Source of the DNA: JADFDG01 sp965232985
GTDB taxonomy: Bacteria > Pseudomonadota > Gammaproteobacteria > Pseudomonadales > JADFDG01
Direction of reading: 5' to 3'
Length of the DNA stretch: 64,000 nucleotides
Assembly (NCBI GenBank): GCA_965232985.1
Contig: CBDDRC010000043.1
Location: 80,363 to 144,362 of the forward strand
The notes under the pieces are model-generated. The model worked only from the letters and a program-made list of their open reading frames with translations. It searched no databases and was not told the DNA's origin. The position numbers and the translations under genes were made by a program. Of this stretch, positions 23,541-36,128 are shown piece after piece. Positions within the stretch are counted from its first letter, which is position 1. Every line of letters starts with the position of its first letter.

Positions 23541-23918
23541 ATGAGCGCACGCCAGGTTTTCTATCTCGCCCTGTCCTGTGCAGGGCTTTTCCTGACCTGG
23601 TACCACAACATTGCCTTCATGCAGGCATACGGCAGTGCCTTCGTATTCGGCCCGTTTCTGGACGGCATGTTTGCCAATCACGCCTCGTCGTCCATAAGCT
23701 GGGACCTCACCATTGGCTGCACGGCTTTCATCATCTGGATGCTGCACGAAGCAAAAAGCATCGGCATGAAGCACGTCTGGATCTATGTCGTACTGACGCT
23801 GGGTATCGCCTTCGCGTTCGCCGCTCCGCTTTTCCTGTTCATGCGCGAGCGCCACCTGCTCATGCGTGCGCGCGATGCAACTGCACATATCGTCTCGTCG
23901 GCCGCACATAACGGATAA
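23541..23918 (+). CDS. DUF2834 membrane protein
   Basis: A 125-residue protein with three hydrophobic spans (about residues 5-22, 50-68 and 78-100) and the DUF2834 pattern GPFLDGMFANHASSSISWDLTIGCTAFIIWM. It is predicted to sit in the inner membrane. Function unknown. It lies 8 bases ahead of the next gene, so the two are probably co-transcribed. Confidence 0.65.
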   Translation: MSARQVFYLALSCAGLFLTWYHNIAFMQAYGSAFVFGPFLDGMFANHASSSISWDLTIGCTAFIIWMLHEAKSIGMKHVWIYVVLTLGIAFAFAAPLFLFMRERHLLMRARDATAHIVSSAAHNG

Positions 23919-23926
23919 CCTGCACG

Positions 23927-24622
23927 ATGCTCCAGAGCGCCAACTCTCTGCCGGTCGTGCCACTGAAGCCGGCACCCTGGGATCTCCAGGGCCAGGGCTG
24001 GGTCATCGCCCTGAAACTGCCGGCCAACTCATCAGCGCAAAATGCTTTCCTGCCGCCGGAACTTGCTGGCAAAGGCAAGCCCGGACTGTCCCTGTTGATG
24101 TTCGTCGACTACGCGCAATCGGCCTGCGGTCCATACCGCGAACTGTTGTTCATTCCCGGCACCTTTGCGTTCGCCGATGGCCGCCGCCATATGACCATCA
24201 GCCGCATCCTCGTTTCGACCTGGGACAGCGTGGTAAACGGGCGGAAGAACTGGGGCATCCCCAAGGATCGCGCTGATTTCAATGTCGATTACAACGTCAA
24301 TGGCAGCGGCGAAGACCACATCCAGCTACACAATGACGGCCGCAATTTCGTTGAGTTGCGCCTGAAATCGTGGCCACTTTCATTACCCGTACACAGTGGC
24401 GTGGTCCCCGCATCGATACGCACGCTGGCCCAGTGCTTCGGCGATCAGACATTCCTGTATACGCCATCCTCGCATGGCTGGGTTCGCCCTGGCCGCCTGC
24501 TGTCGTGGCGCTTCGACGCCACCTTGTTCCCCGACCTTGCCGAAGCGCGCATCATCGCGGCAATAAAAATTTCCTCGTTCCACATGAGCTTTCCTGTCGC
24601 GCAGATACTGCCCGGCAACTGA
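23927..24622 (+). CDS. Acetoacetate decarboxylase-like protein
   Basis: A 231-residue protein with the features of the acetoacetate decarboxylase superfamily: YRELLFIPG, ISRILVSTWDSVVNGRKNWGIPKDRADF and a terminal SFHMSFPVA strand. In the canonical enzyme a lysine in the equivalent region forms the Schiff base; two lysines occur in NGRKNWGIPK, but I cannot tell which if any is catalytic. Many members of this superfamily are not decarboxylases. It sits between the DUF2834 and Bax-like genes. Confidence 0.55.
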   Translation: MLQSANSLPVVPLKPAPWDLQGQGWVIALKLPANSSAQNAFLPPELAGKGKPGLSLLMFVDYAQSACGPYRELLFIPGTFAFADGRRHMTISRILVSTWDSVVNGRKNWGIPKDRADFNVDYNVNGSGEDHIQLHNDGRNFVELRLKSWPLSLPVHSGVVPASIRTLAQCFGDQTFLYTPSSHGWVRPGRLLSWRFDATLFPDLAEARIIAAIKISSFHMSFPVAQILPGN

Positions 24623-24623
24623 T

Positions 24624-25391
24624 ATGCCACGCACCCCGATAATCATCGCCCTGATTTCCATACTTGCCGGCAGCGCGCTGTTTGCCCTCGTGCTGTGGTT
24701 TGCAACACCACCGCCCCCACCACCCGCAGTGACGTTGCCAGCACCAACGCAAACCGAGACGCCCGAGCAAATTCGGGAGCGCAAACAGTTGTTCATCGCG
24801 CTATTGCTGCCGATCATCCAGGCAGAGAACAAGCGCCTGCTGATAGACCGCGTGCGCATCACGCGGATTGAGCAGGAACTTACCGTTAAAGACGACATCA
24901 GCCGCGATGATTTCGAGTGGCTAAAAAAAATGGCCGGTGATTACAACCTCGACCCGGCCGCGCGCCGCAACTCCGAATTTTTCAACTCGTTACGGCGCCG
25001 GGTCGATATCCTTCCTGCGGCACTCATCATTGCCCAGGCCGCGATCGAGTCCGGCTGGGGACGCGCACAGATCGCCCGGGAGACAAACAATTTCTTCGGC
25101 CATTACTGCTACGAAAAGGCCTGCGGCGCGCCAGCGCCAGGGGCCGGCGACCTGCGCACCTTCAAGACACCTGCCGACAGCGTCCGCGCCTATATGCACA
25201 ACATCAACAGCCATCCTGCCTATCGTCAGTTGCGCACACAGCGAGAGAACCTTCGCGTCGCCGGCCAGCCACTTACCGGTAGCACGCTGGCCAATTACCT
25301 GACGGCTTACTCGGAGCGCGGCGACGCATATATAGCCGACATCCACGCCGTGATTCGTGACAATGTGCTCGATGACTTACCGAATCTCTGA
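24624..25391 (+). CDS. Bax-like glucosaminidase-domain protein
   Basis: A 255-residue protein: an N-terminal membrane anchor (about residues 6-27), a Pro-rich linker, then a glucosaminidase (GH73-like) domain with ILPAALIIAQAAIESGWGRAQIARETNNFFGHYCY, where the Glu of AAIESGWG is the expected catalytic acid. It resembles Bax of enteric bacteria. It would hydrolyse peptidoglycan glycan strands in the periplasm. It starts 1 base after the previous stop. Confidence 0.75.
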   Translation: MPRTPIIIALISILAGSALFALVLWFATPPPPPPAVTLPAPTQTETPEQIRERKQLFIALLLPIIQAENKRLLIDRVRITRIEQELTVKDDISRDDFEWLKKMAGDYNLDPAARRNSEFFNSLRRRVDILPAALIIAQAAIESGWGRAQIARETNNFFGHYCYEKACGAPAPGAGDLRTFKTPADSVRAYMHNINSHPAYRQLRTQRENLRVAGQPLTGSTLANYLTAYSERGDAYIADIHAVIRDNVLDDLPNL

Positions 25392-25416
25392 GAATGGATC
25401 AAGAGGATCAAACGAT

Positions 25417-25866
25417 ATGTCTATCACCAACGAACAACTACGCTCCATGGCTGCGAAGGGCATCCCTTTCGTTGCCAATACCGGCCTTGAAGTTGAGGTG
25501 CTCGAAAAGGGCTATGTGAAGATGCGCATGCCGTTCGCGCCCAACAAGAATCATGTGGGCACGATGTACGCCGGCGCACTGTTCACGCTCGCCGAACTGC
25601 CGGGAGGGTCGATCTTCATGTCTTCGTTCGACACCAGCCGTTTCTATCCGATTGTGCGTGACATGAGCATCCGCTTCCGCCGCCCGGTAACCACTGACGT
25701 GTGGGTCGAAGTCAGAGTAAGCGACGAGTTTGTGCAGAAAGTGCAGGCCGAAGCCGAAGCCAACGGCAAGGCCGACTACGAATGGGAGTGCGAAATAAAA
25801 GACGCCAACGGCACAGTGGTGGCGATTACGAAGAACATCTACCAGTTGCGCAAGATCGGCAGCTGA
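25417..25866 (+). CDS. Hotdog-fold thioesterase (PaaI/YiiD-like)
   Basis: A 149-residue protein with a hotdog pattern: TGLEVEVLEKGYVKMRMPF, NHVGTMYAGALFTLAELPGG (the helix with its acidic residue) and paired C-terminal strands. It probably hydrolyses an acyl-CoA. The ribosome site AGAGGA precedes ATG 25417; a frame extension to 25357 overlaps the Bax-like gene and is rejected. It converges with hemE. Confidence 0.75.
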   Translation: MSITNEQLRSMAAKGIPFVANTGLEVEVLEKGYVKMRMPFAPNKNHVGTMYAGALFTLAELPGGSIFMSSFDTSRFYPIVRDMSIRFRRPVTTDVWVEVRVSDEFVQKVQAEAEANGKADYEWECEIKDANGTVVAITKNIYQLRKIGS

Positions 25867-25901
25867 GTAGCGCCGGGAAACAACTCGCCATAGCAGAAAA
25901 G

Positions 25902-26966
25902 TCAGCGGTGGTATTGCGCGCTCAATTCATGTACTGCTGCGACAAAAACCCGGGCACGCTCCGGGTCCGCAAACTGCGAAATTCCATGGCCGAGATTGAA
26001 CACATGGCCCGCGCCCTGCCCGAACGAAGCCAGAATCGCAGCCACTTCCTCGCGAATGCGGGCCGGCGTGCCATAAAGCACCGACGAATCCATGTTGCCC
26101 TGCAGCGCGACACGATGGCCAACGCGCGCGCGCGCCGGGCCGATCTCAGTACTCCAATCCAGGCCGAGCGCATCGGCGCCGGTATCGGCCATCACTTCCA
26201 GCCACTGTCCGCCGCCCTTGGTGAACAGGATGACCGGTACGCGCCGGCCGTCGTGCTCACGAATGAGTCCGGCAATAATCTTGCGCATGTACGAAAGTGA
26301 AAATTCCCGGTACGCGGCCGCGCTCAATACGCCACCCCAGGTGTCAAAAATCTGCACTGCCTGAGCGCCGGCACGAATTTGCGCGTTGAGGTAGGCAACA
26401 ACAGCACACGCGAGTTTTTCGAGTAACGCATGCAGCACCTGCGGCTGCGCATACAGCATCGTTTTGATAGCGCGAAATTCCTTCGACGAGCCACCCTCAA
26501 CCATATACGTCGCCAACGTCCAGGGGCTGCCGGAAAAACCAATCAACGGGACGCGCCCATTGAGCTCGCGGCGAATAACGCGCACGCACTCCATCACGTA
26601 ACCAAGATCCTGGTCGGCATCCGGCACCGGCAGCGCCTCGACATCGGCCGCCGTACGCACCGTTTTACGAAAACGCGGGCCTTCGCCTTCTTCGAAATAA
26701 AGTCCGAGCCCCATCGCATCGGGCACGGTAAGAATGTCGGAGAAAAGTATTGCGGCATCAAGCGGAAAGCGATCCAACGGCTGCAGCGTCACTTCACAGG
26801 CGAACTGCGCATTCCTGCAAAGATCAAGAAAACTGCCGGCGCTGGCACGACTCGCCCTATATTCCGGCAAATAACGGCCGGCCTGGCGCATCATCCACAC
26901 CGGCGTGATGTCGACAGGCTGGCGCAACAGTGCGCGCAGGAAACGGTCGTTCTTCAATTCAGACAT
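25902..26966 (-). CDS. hemE: Uroporphyrinogen decarboxylase
   Basis: A 354-residue enzyme with the N-terminal signature PVWMMRQAGRYLPEYR, plus GFSGSPWTLATYMVEGG and FNLGHGISQFADPERA. It removes four acetate carboxyls from uroporphyrinogen III to give coproporphyrinogen III in haem synthesis. Its start overlaps the end of gltD by 8 bases, so it is the last gene of a gltB-gltD-hemE transcript, the same order as in Pseudomonas. Confidence 0.96.
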   Translation of the reverse strand: MSELKNDRFLRALLRQPVDITPVWMMRQAGRYLPEYRASRASAGSFLDLCRNAQFACEVTLQPLDRFPLDAAILFSDILTVPDAMGLGLYFEEGEGPRFRKTVRTAADVEALPVPDADQDLGYVMECVRVIRRELNGRVPLIGFSGSPWTLATYMVEGGSSKEFRAIKTMLYAQPQVLHALLEKLACAVVAYLNAQIRAGAQAVQIFDTWGGVLSAAAYREFSLSYMRKIIAGLIREHDGRRVPVILFTKGGGQWLEVMADTGADALGLDWSTEIGPARARVGHRVALQGNMDSSVLYGTPARIREEVAAILASFGQGAGHVFNLGHGISQFADPERARVFVAAVHELSAQYHR

Positions 26967-28386
26967 TGAGGTAATCGAGAATGCCTTCAGCCGCCTGCCG
27001 CCCCTCGTAAATCGCCGTTACCACCAGATCCGAGCCGCGCACCATGTCGCCGCCCGCAAAAACCTTCGGGTTGCTGGTCTGGTGCTTGAGCTTCGCTGCC
27101 GCCGGCGCAACAACACGACCGCTGCTGTCGATACTGATGCCGTGTTTCTCGAACCACTTCGCCGGGCTCGGCCGGAAACCGAAAGCAACGAGCACCGCAT
27201 CCGCCGGGAGGATTTCCTCGCTCCCAGGTATCGGTTCCGGCAGGCGACGGCCGCGCGCATCCGGTTCGCCCAATCGGGTCTCTACCACCTTCACGCCAGA
27301 AACAATGCCATTTTCATCAACAATTTCGATTGGTTGACGATTGAAAAGAAACTCAACACCTTCCTCGCGCGAGTTTTTTACTTCGCGGCGCGAACCGGGC
27401 ATGTTTTCCTCATCGCGCCGATAGGCGCAGACAACGCTTTTCGCACACTGACGTATTGCTGTCCGGTTACAGTCCATCGCCGTGTCGCCGCCGCCAAGCA
27501 CAACGACACGCTTGCCGACCATGTTGATGAAGTCGACCGGGTTCTTCTCCAAACCCAAGTGACGATTCACCACTGAAATCAGGTATGGCAGCGCTTCGTA
27601 AACGCCCGGAAGATGCTCGCCGGGAAAACCGCCTTTCATGGAATTGTAGGTGCCCATGCCAAGAAATACGGCATCGAATTCCGCCAGTAATTTCTCAAAA
27701 GTAATGTCCTTGCCCACCTCGACACCAAGACGAAATTCGATGCCCATCTCCTCGAACACCCGCCGCCGACGCTGCATCACCGGCTTCTCAAGCTTGAACT
27801 CGGGAATGCCGAAGGTGAGCAGACCGCCGATTTCCTTGTGCTTGTCGAATATCACCGGGCGCACACCATTGCGCACCAGCACGTCGGCGCAACCCAGTCC
27901 GGCCGGGCCGGCACCGATGACCGCGACGCGCTTATTGGTCCAGATCGTCTTCGACATGTCCGGCCGCCAGCCGAGTGCAAGCGCGGTGTCGGTGATGTAT
28001 TTTTCCGCTGAACCAATCGTTACCGCACCGAAGCCGTCATTGAGCGTGCATGCACCTTCACAAAGGCGATCCTGGGGGCAAACCCGGCCACACACTTCCG
28101 GCAGCGTGTTGGTCTCGTGACACAATTCTGCGGCAGCGAACAGGTTGCCTTCCGATACCAGCTTCAACCAATTCGGGATGTAGTTGTGTACCGGGCACTT
28201 CCACTCGCAGTATGGGTTGCCGCAAGCAATGCAGCGATGCGCCTGCCCTTCAGCTTCTTCCTTCTCGAACGGCTCATAGATTTCGACAAATTCCCGGCGC
28301 CGAGCTCCCATATCCTTTTTGACAGGATCCTGCCGCTCGACATCCATAAACTGGAAATCGTTGTTCAGCCGTGTTTTGTTGGCCAT
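26959..28386 (-). CDS. gltD: Glutamate synthase small (beta) subunit
   Basis: A 475-residue flavoprotein. N-terminal cysteines (CIACGNPYCEWKC, CGRVCPQDRLCEGAC) bind the Fe-S clusters. FAD and NADPH Rossmann motifs follow at VAVIGAGPAGLGCADVL and VVVLGGGDTAMDC. It passes electrons from NADPH to GltB. It lies 36 bases downstream of gltB and overlaps hemE. Confidence 0.95.
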   Translation of the reverse strand: MANKTRLNNDFQFMDVERQDPVKKDMGARRREFVEIYEPFEKEEAEGQAHRCIACGNPYCEWKCPVHNYIPNWLKLVSEGNLFAAAELCHETNTLPEVCGRVCPQDRLCEGACTLNDGFGAVTIGSAEKYITDTALALGWRPDMSKTIWTNKRVAVIGAGPAGLGCADVLVRNGVRPVIFDKHKEIGGLLTFGIPEFKLEKPVMQRRRRVFEEMGIEFRLGVEVGKDITFEKLLAEFDAVFLGMGTYNSMKGGFPGEHLPGVYEALPYLISVVNRHLGLEKNPVDFINMVGKRVVVLGGGDTAMDCNRTAIRQCAKSVVCAYRRDEENMPGSRREVKNSREEGVEFLFNRQPIEIVDENGIVSGVKVVETRLGEPDARGRRLPEPIPGSEEILPADAVLVAFGFRPSPAKWFEKHGISIDSSGRVVAPAAAKLKHQTSNPKVFAGGDMVRGSDLVVTAIYEGRQAAEGILDYLNV

Positions 28387-28422
28387 CTCTGCACATCTCC
28401 TGTGGCGTCAGCTCCTGTGGCC

Positions 28423-32880
<4,458 letters not shown>

Positions 32881-32938
32881 CGACCCTTCCTCAGTTGAAT
32901 CAAAAGGTTATAAACAAAGTTGCAGCAGCAACGCGACA

Positions 32939-32959
32939 GGCCGGACAAGGCTTCCGGCC
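32939..32959 (-). terminator. Hairpin between damX-like gene and gltB
   Basis: GGCCGGA-CAAGGCT-TCCGGCC, a perfect 7-bp stem with a 7-base loop. It lacks a following T-run on the minus strand, so it is a weak terminator or processing site at best. The surrounding 32881-33056 also has a TATAAC -10-like sequence for gltB without a convincing -35. Confidence 0.3.
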
Positions 32960-33056
32960 AAAAGGGGCCACATTCTACATGAGGGGGGAGGGGGAACAAA
33001 GGCCTGTGCCGGCAGGGGATCAGCTGCCATCGCCTTGCGCGGAAGATGCGCCCGGA

Positions 33057-34436
33057 TCACTCCTTGCGGCGACGCAATTCGTCCTGAATCCCCTGCAGGC
33101 TGCGCGGCCAGGGCTTGAGCTTTACCAGATCGGCCGGCAGCTTTGCGGCCGCCTTCTTTGCCGCTTCCTTGTTGCGATATGCACCAGTAACCGCTACGTA
33201 CCAAGGCAAATCCTCGCGGACCGTCCGGAACGTTTTGACCTCAAGCCCGGCATGACGGGCCTTGAACTGCTGCACTGCGTCTTCGTTGAAGCTGGCGAAC
33301 AACTGCAGCGTAAAGCGGGCAGTTTTCTCCTTCAGTAGCGCCGCTTCGTCTGCCGAAAATTTCCTGCCGACGTTTTGCGGATCGCGCACCGGCCCGGGAA
33401 CCGGAACGGCCTCATGCATAACGACGACTTCCGGTGTCGTTGTCTGCGCCGGCAGCGGCGCCATGCTGGCGGCGGGCCTGCTCAATCCCGACTCGCTGGC
33501 AACCATGGGTTGCGGCACGGCGACGGCGGCTGCCCGCGTTGCCGGCACCACGCCGTGGCCACGGTCGGTTGTGACTTCATTTGGTGGCGGCAGCGGCACC
33601 GGAATTTCAGCCGTTGCAGCCACAGAACCCTGCTTTGACTCCGGCTGGCTGCGCGCCAGCAGTAACCACAGCAGTAACACGACAGCCAGCAACGTGAACG
33701 CCAGATGCCAGACAGGAAAACCTGCCGGCAACAATCCGGTACGCGTTGCGGCGCCGGATTGCAGCAATTCGGCCAGCTTGCCTGGCATGCCGCCAGCCTG
33801 GCGATGGAGACGCGCCATCGCACGATGGGAAGGCAACTCATCTTCGTCGCCTACGGCCAGCCAGGCCGCAACAAACTCTTCGGTCTCATCCTCAGTGAAC
33901 GGCCGCAAGGTAACCGTTGTAAATCCAGACGCCGAATTCAGTAGCGTCGGCAGGCTGTCATCGCCGGCGAGCACCAGCGGCATCGCCGCCTCCTGACACA
34001 GCGCCAGCAGTCCCGCGCATGCCTCCACACCCAACGTATGCGCATCATCGACAATGATGACCGGCGAGCGACCGCTTGCACGGATCATCGACAAGCGTTC
34101 AAGCAGCGCGGGTCGTGCACTGCCCGCATGGGTGTCTTGCCTCTGGAGGGCATCGTCTTCGTGATCGGCAACCCGGTTGCGTTGGTCGGAAAGACTCGCC
34201 GCGAGACCAATAAAGCACTGCTCGGCGCTCATCAGAATATTGCCGGTGATCACACCCAACGCCAGGACGCCCGGATCGGCCTGGCGACAGAATTGCTCCA
34301 CCAGAACGCTGCGCCCGCAGCCAGAGGCACCAATGAGCAGTACCACCGCCTGAACACGATGCACCCGCTCGAACAACGTATCCAGCGCCGCCTGGCGAGC
34401 ACCTCCTTGGTAAAAAAATCCCCCTACGTCAATCAT
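33057..34436 (-). CDS. damX: AAA-ATPase/SPOR protein (DamX-like)
   Basis: A 459-residue protein. An N-terminal AAA domain has P-loop-like GASGCGRS (36-43), with Arg42 where the Walker A lysine should be, and Walker B VIIVDDAHTL. A membrane span lies around residues 240-260, followed by a Pro-rich linker and a C-terminal SPOR domain (about 370-450, RFTLQLFASFNEDAVQQFKARH... WYVAVTGAYRNKEAAKKA). SPOR binds denuded septal peptidoglycan. It overlaps aroB by 4 bases (ATGA), as in Pseudomonas. The gene name is by context. Confidence 0.8.
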   Translation of the reverse strand: MIDVGGFFYQGGARQAALDTLFERVHRVQAVVLLIGASGCGRSVLVEQFCRQADPGVLALGVITGNILMSAEQCFIGLAASLSDQRNRVADHEDDALQRQDTHAGSARPALLERLSMIRASGRSPVIIVDDAHTLGVEACAGLLALCQEAAMPLVLAGDDSLPTLLNSASGFTTVTLRPFTEDETEEFVAAWLAVGDEDELPSHRAMARLHRQAGGMPGKLAELLQSGAATRTGLLPAGFPVWHLAFTLLAVVLLLWLLLARSQPESKQGSVAATAEIPVPLPPPNEVTTDRGHGVVPATRAAAVAVPQPMVASESGLSRPAASMAPLPAQTTTPEVVVMHEAVPVPGPVRDPQNVGRKFSADEAALLKEKTARFTLQLFASFNEDAVQQFKARHAGLEVKTFRTVREDLPWYVAVTGAYRNKEAAKKAAAKLPADLVKLKPWPRSLQGIQDELRRRKE

Positions 34437-35536
34437 GTCAGCGCATCTCCCGCAGATGCCAGGCAGGTGACGAGCGTTTCCTGCAGCAATGAAGGCGAAA
34501 AATCGTCGGTCACAACCGCGTCACCAATCCCGCGCAGCAGCACCAGACGGATTTTGCCATGCACATTTTTCTTGTCGACCTGCATGTGCCCAAGGAAATC
34601 CTGCGCATTCAGTGTTGGCGGCCGTACCGGCAGCGCGGCGCGCAGCAAAAGTGATTCGACACGCAACCTGTCGCTGCTGGACAACCAACCCAGGCGAACA
34701 CAGAGGTCGGCAGCCATCGCCATTCCCGCCGCAACCGCCTCACCATGCAGCCAAACTCCGTACCCGCAGCCAGTCTCAATGGCGTGACCGAAGGTATGTC
34801 CGAAATTCAATGTGGCGCGAACGCCGTGTTCGCGCTCATCAGCAGCAACCACCTCGGCCTTGTTTCGACAAGATCGTTCGATGGCCTCGACGAGTACACC
34901 CGCATCACGAGCCATCAGCGCACCCATATTCGATTCGAGCCAGGCGAAAAAAACCGGATCGCGTATCAAGCCGTACTTTATGACCTCGGCAATGCCGGCG
35001 CTGAATTCACGGTCTGGCAAGGTTCGCAACGTCTCCACATCGATAATGACGGCACGCGGCTGGTGGAATGCACCAATCATGTTCTTGCCGCGCAGATGAT
35101 TAACGCCGGTCTTGCCGCCAACCGAGGAATCGACCTGTGCGAGCAGGGTCGTCGGCACTTGAATGAAATCAACACCACGCTGATAACAGGCTGCCGCGAA
35201 ACCGGCCATATCACCGACCACACCACCGCCAAGTGCAACCAACGTTGTGCTGCGGTTATGGCGTCGCGTCAGCAACGCATCAAAGATATGATCCAGGCAG
35301 GCGAGCGTTTTGTGTTCCTCGCCATCGGGCAGGACAACGACATCTACCTGGCGGCCTGCGCCTGCCAGCGTCGCCTGCAGGCGCTCAAGATAAATCGGTG
35401 CGATGCACGTATTGGTGACGACCATGACCTGCCGACCGGCGATGCCGGGCGCAAAAAGCAATGCGTCGTCAAGCAGGCCGCTACCGATATGGATGGGATA
35501 GGAGCGGCCGCCAAGGCCAACAGTCAGGGTCTTCAC
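34433..35536 (-). CDS. aroB: 3-dehydroquinate synthase
   Basis: A 367-residue enzyme with DGEEHKTL, the NAD site GGGVVGDMAGFAAACYQRG, the KTGVNHLRGKNMIGAFHQP segment and the metal ligands in NFGHTFGHAIE. It converts DAHP to 3-dehydroquinate, the second step of the shikimate pathway. It lies 34 bases after aroK and is coupled to the damX-like gene. Confidence 0.96.
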   Translation of the reverse strand: MKTLTVGLGGRSYPIHIGSGLLDDALLFAPGIAGRQVMVVTNTCIAPIYLERLQATLAGAGRQVDVVVLPDGEEHKTLACLDHIFDALLTRRHNRSTTLVALGGGVVGDMAGFAAACYQRGVDFIQVPTTLLAQVDSSVGGKTGVNHLRGKNMIGAFHQPRAVIIDVETLRTLPDREFSAGIAEVIKYGLIRDPVFFAWLESNMGALMARDAGVLVEAIERSCRNKAEVVAADEREHGVRATLNFGHTFGHAIETGCGYGVWLHGEAVAAGMAMAADLCVRLGWLSSSDRLRVESLLLRAALPVRPPTLNAQDFLGHMQVDKKNVHGKIRLVLLRGIGDAVVTDDFSPSLLQETLVTCLASAGDALT

Positions 35537-35570
35537 TTATGTCAGGAAAGTCCCGGGAAAGGGGCGGCTA

Positions 35571-36098
35571 TTATCCAGCCGTCCTGCCAGGCAGACAACT
35601 GACGATGGCGTGCACGGCCTCGCGCACGTTGCCAGCGTTGGTATTCACTTCCAGATGGGCAACTTCACGGTAGAGCGCTTCGCGCTCAGCGAGCAGGCGC
35701 TCGAACACACCACGAGGATTATCGGTACGCAACAGCGGGCGGTTGCGATCACGCGCCGTGCGCGCCAGCAGGTGATCGATATCGGCGCACAGGTAGACAG
35801 CAAAGCCCCGCTCATGCAGAGCCGCGCGATTCTCGGCACGCAACACAGCCCCGCCACCGGTCGCCAGCACAATATCCGGGCGGCGGGTCAGATCATCAAT
35901 TACCTGGGATTCGCGGCGCCGAAAGCCGTCTTCGCCCTCGACCTGGAATATCCACGGAATATCGGCACCGGTACGCGCCTCTATCTCGTGATCGGAATCC
36001 ACAAAGGTGTACCCCAACGCAGCCGCCAACTGGCGGCCCACGGTGGTCTTGCCCGCCCCCATGGGTCCTACCAGAAAAATACCGGAATGATCCTCCAT
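35571..36098 (-). CDS. aroK: Shikimate kinase
   Basis: A 175-residue kinase with Walker A GPMGAGKT (residues 11-18), FVDSDHEIEARTGADIPWIF (shikimate-binding Asp and Arg) and VLATGGGAVL. It phosphorylates shikimate to shikimate 3-phosphate. It follows pilQ by 30 bases in the pil-aro operon. Confidence 0.95.
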   Translation of the reverse strand: MEDHSGIFLVGPMGAGKTTVGRQLAAALGYTFVDSDHEIEARTGADIPWIFQVEGEDGFRRRESQVIDDLTRRPDIVLATGGGAVLRAENRAALHERGFAVYLCADIDHLLARTARDRNRPLLRTDNPRGVFERLLAEREALYREVAHLEVNTNAGNVREAVHAIVSCLPGRTAG

Positions 36099-36128
36099 TC
36101 GTCGTTGCGCAAGCGCAGGCGCCCCGGA

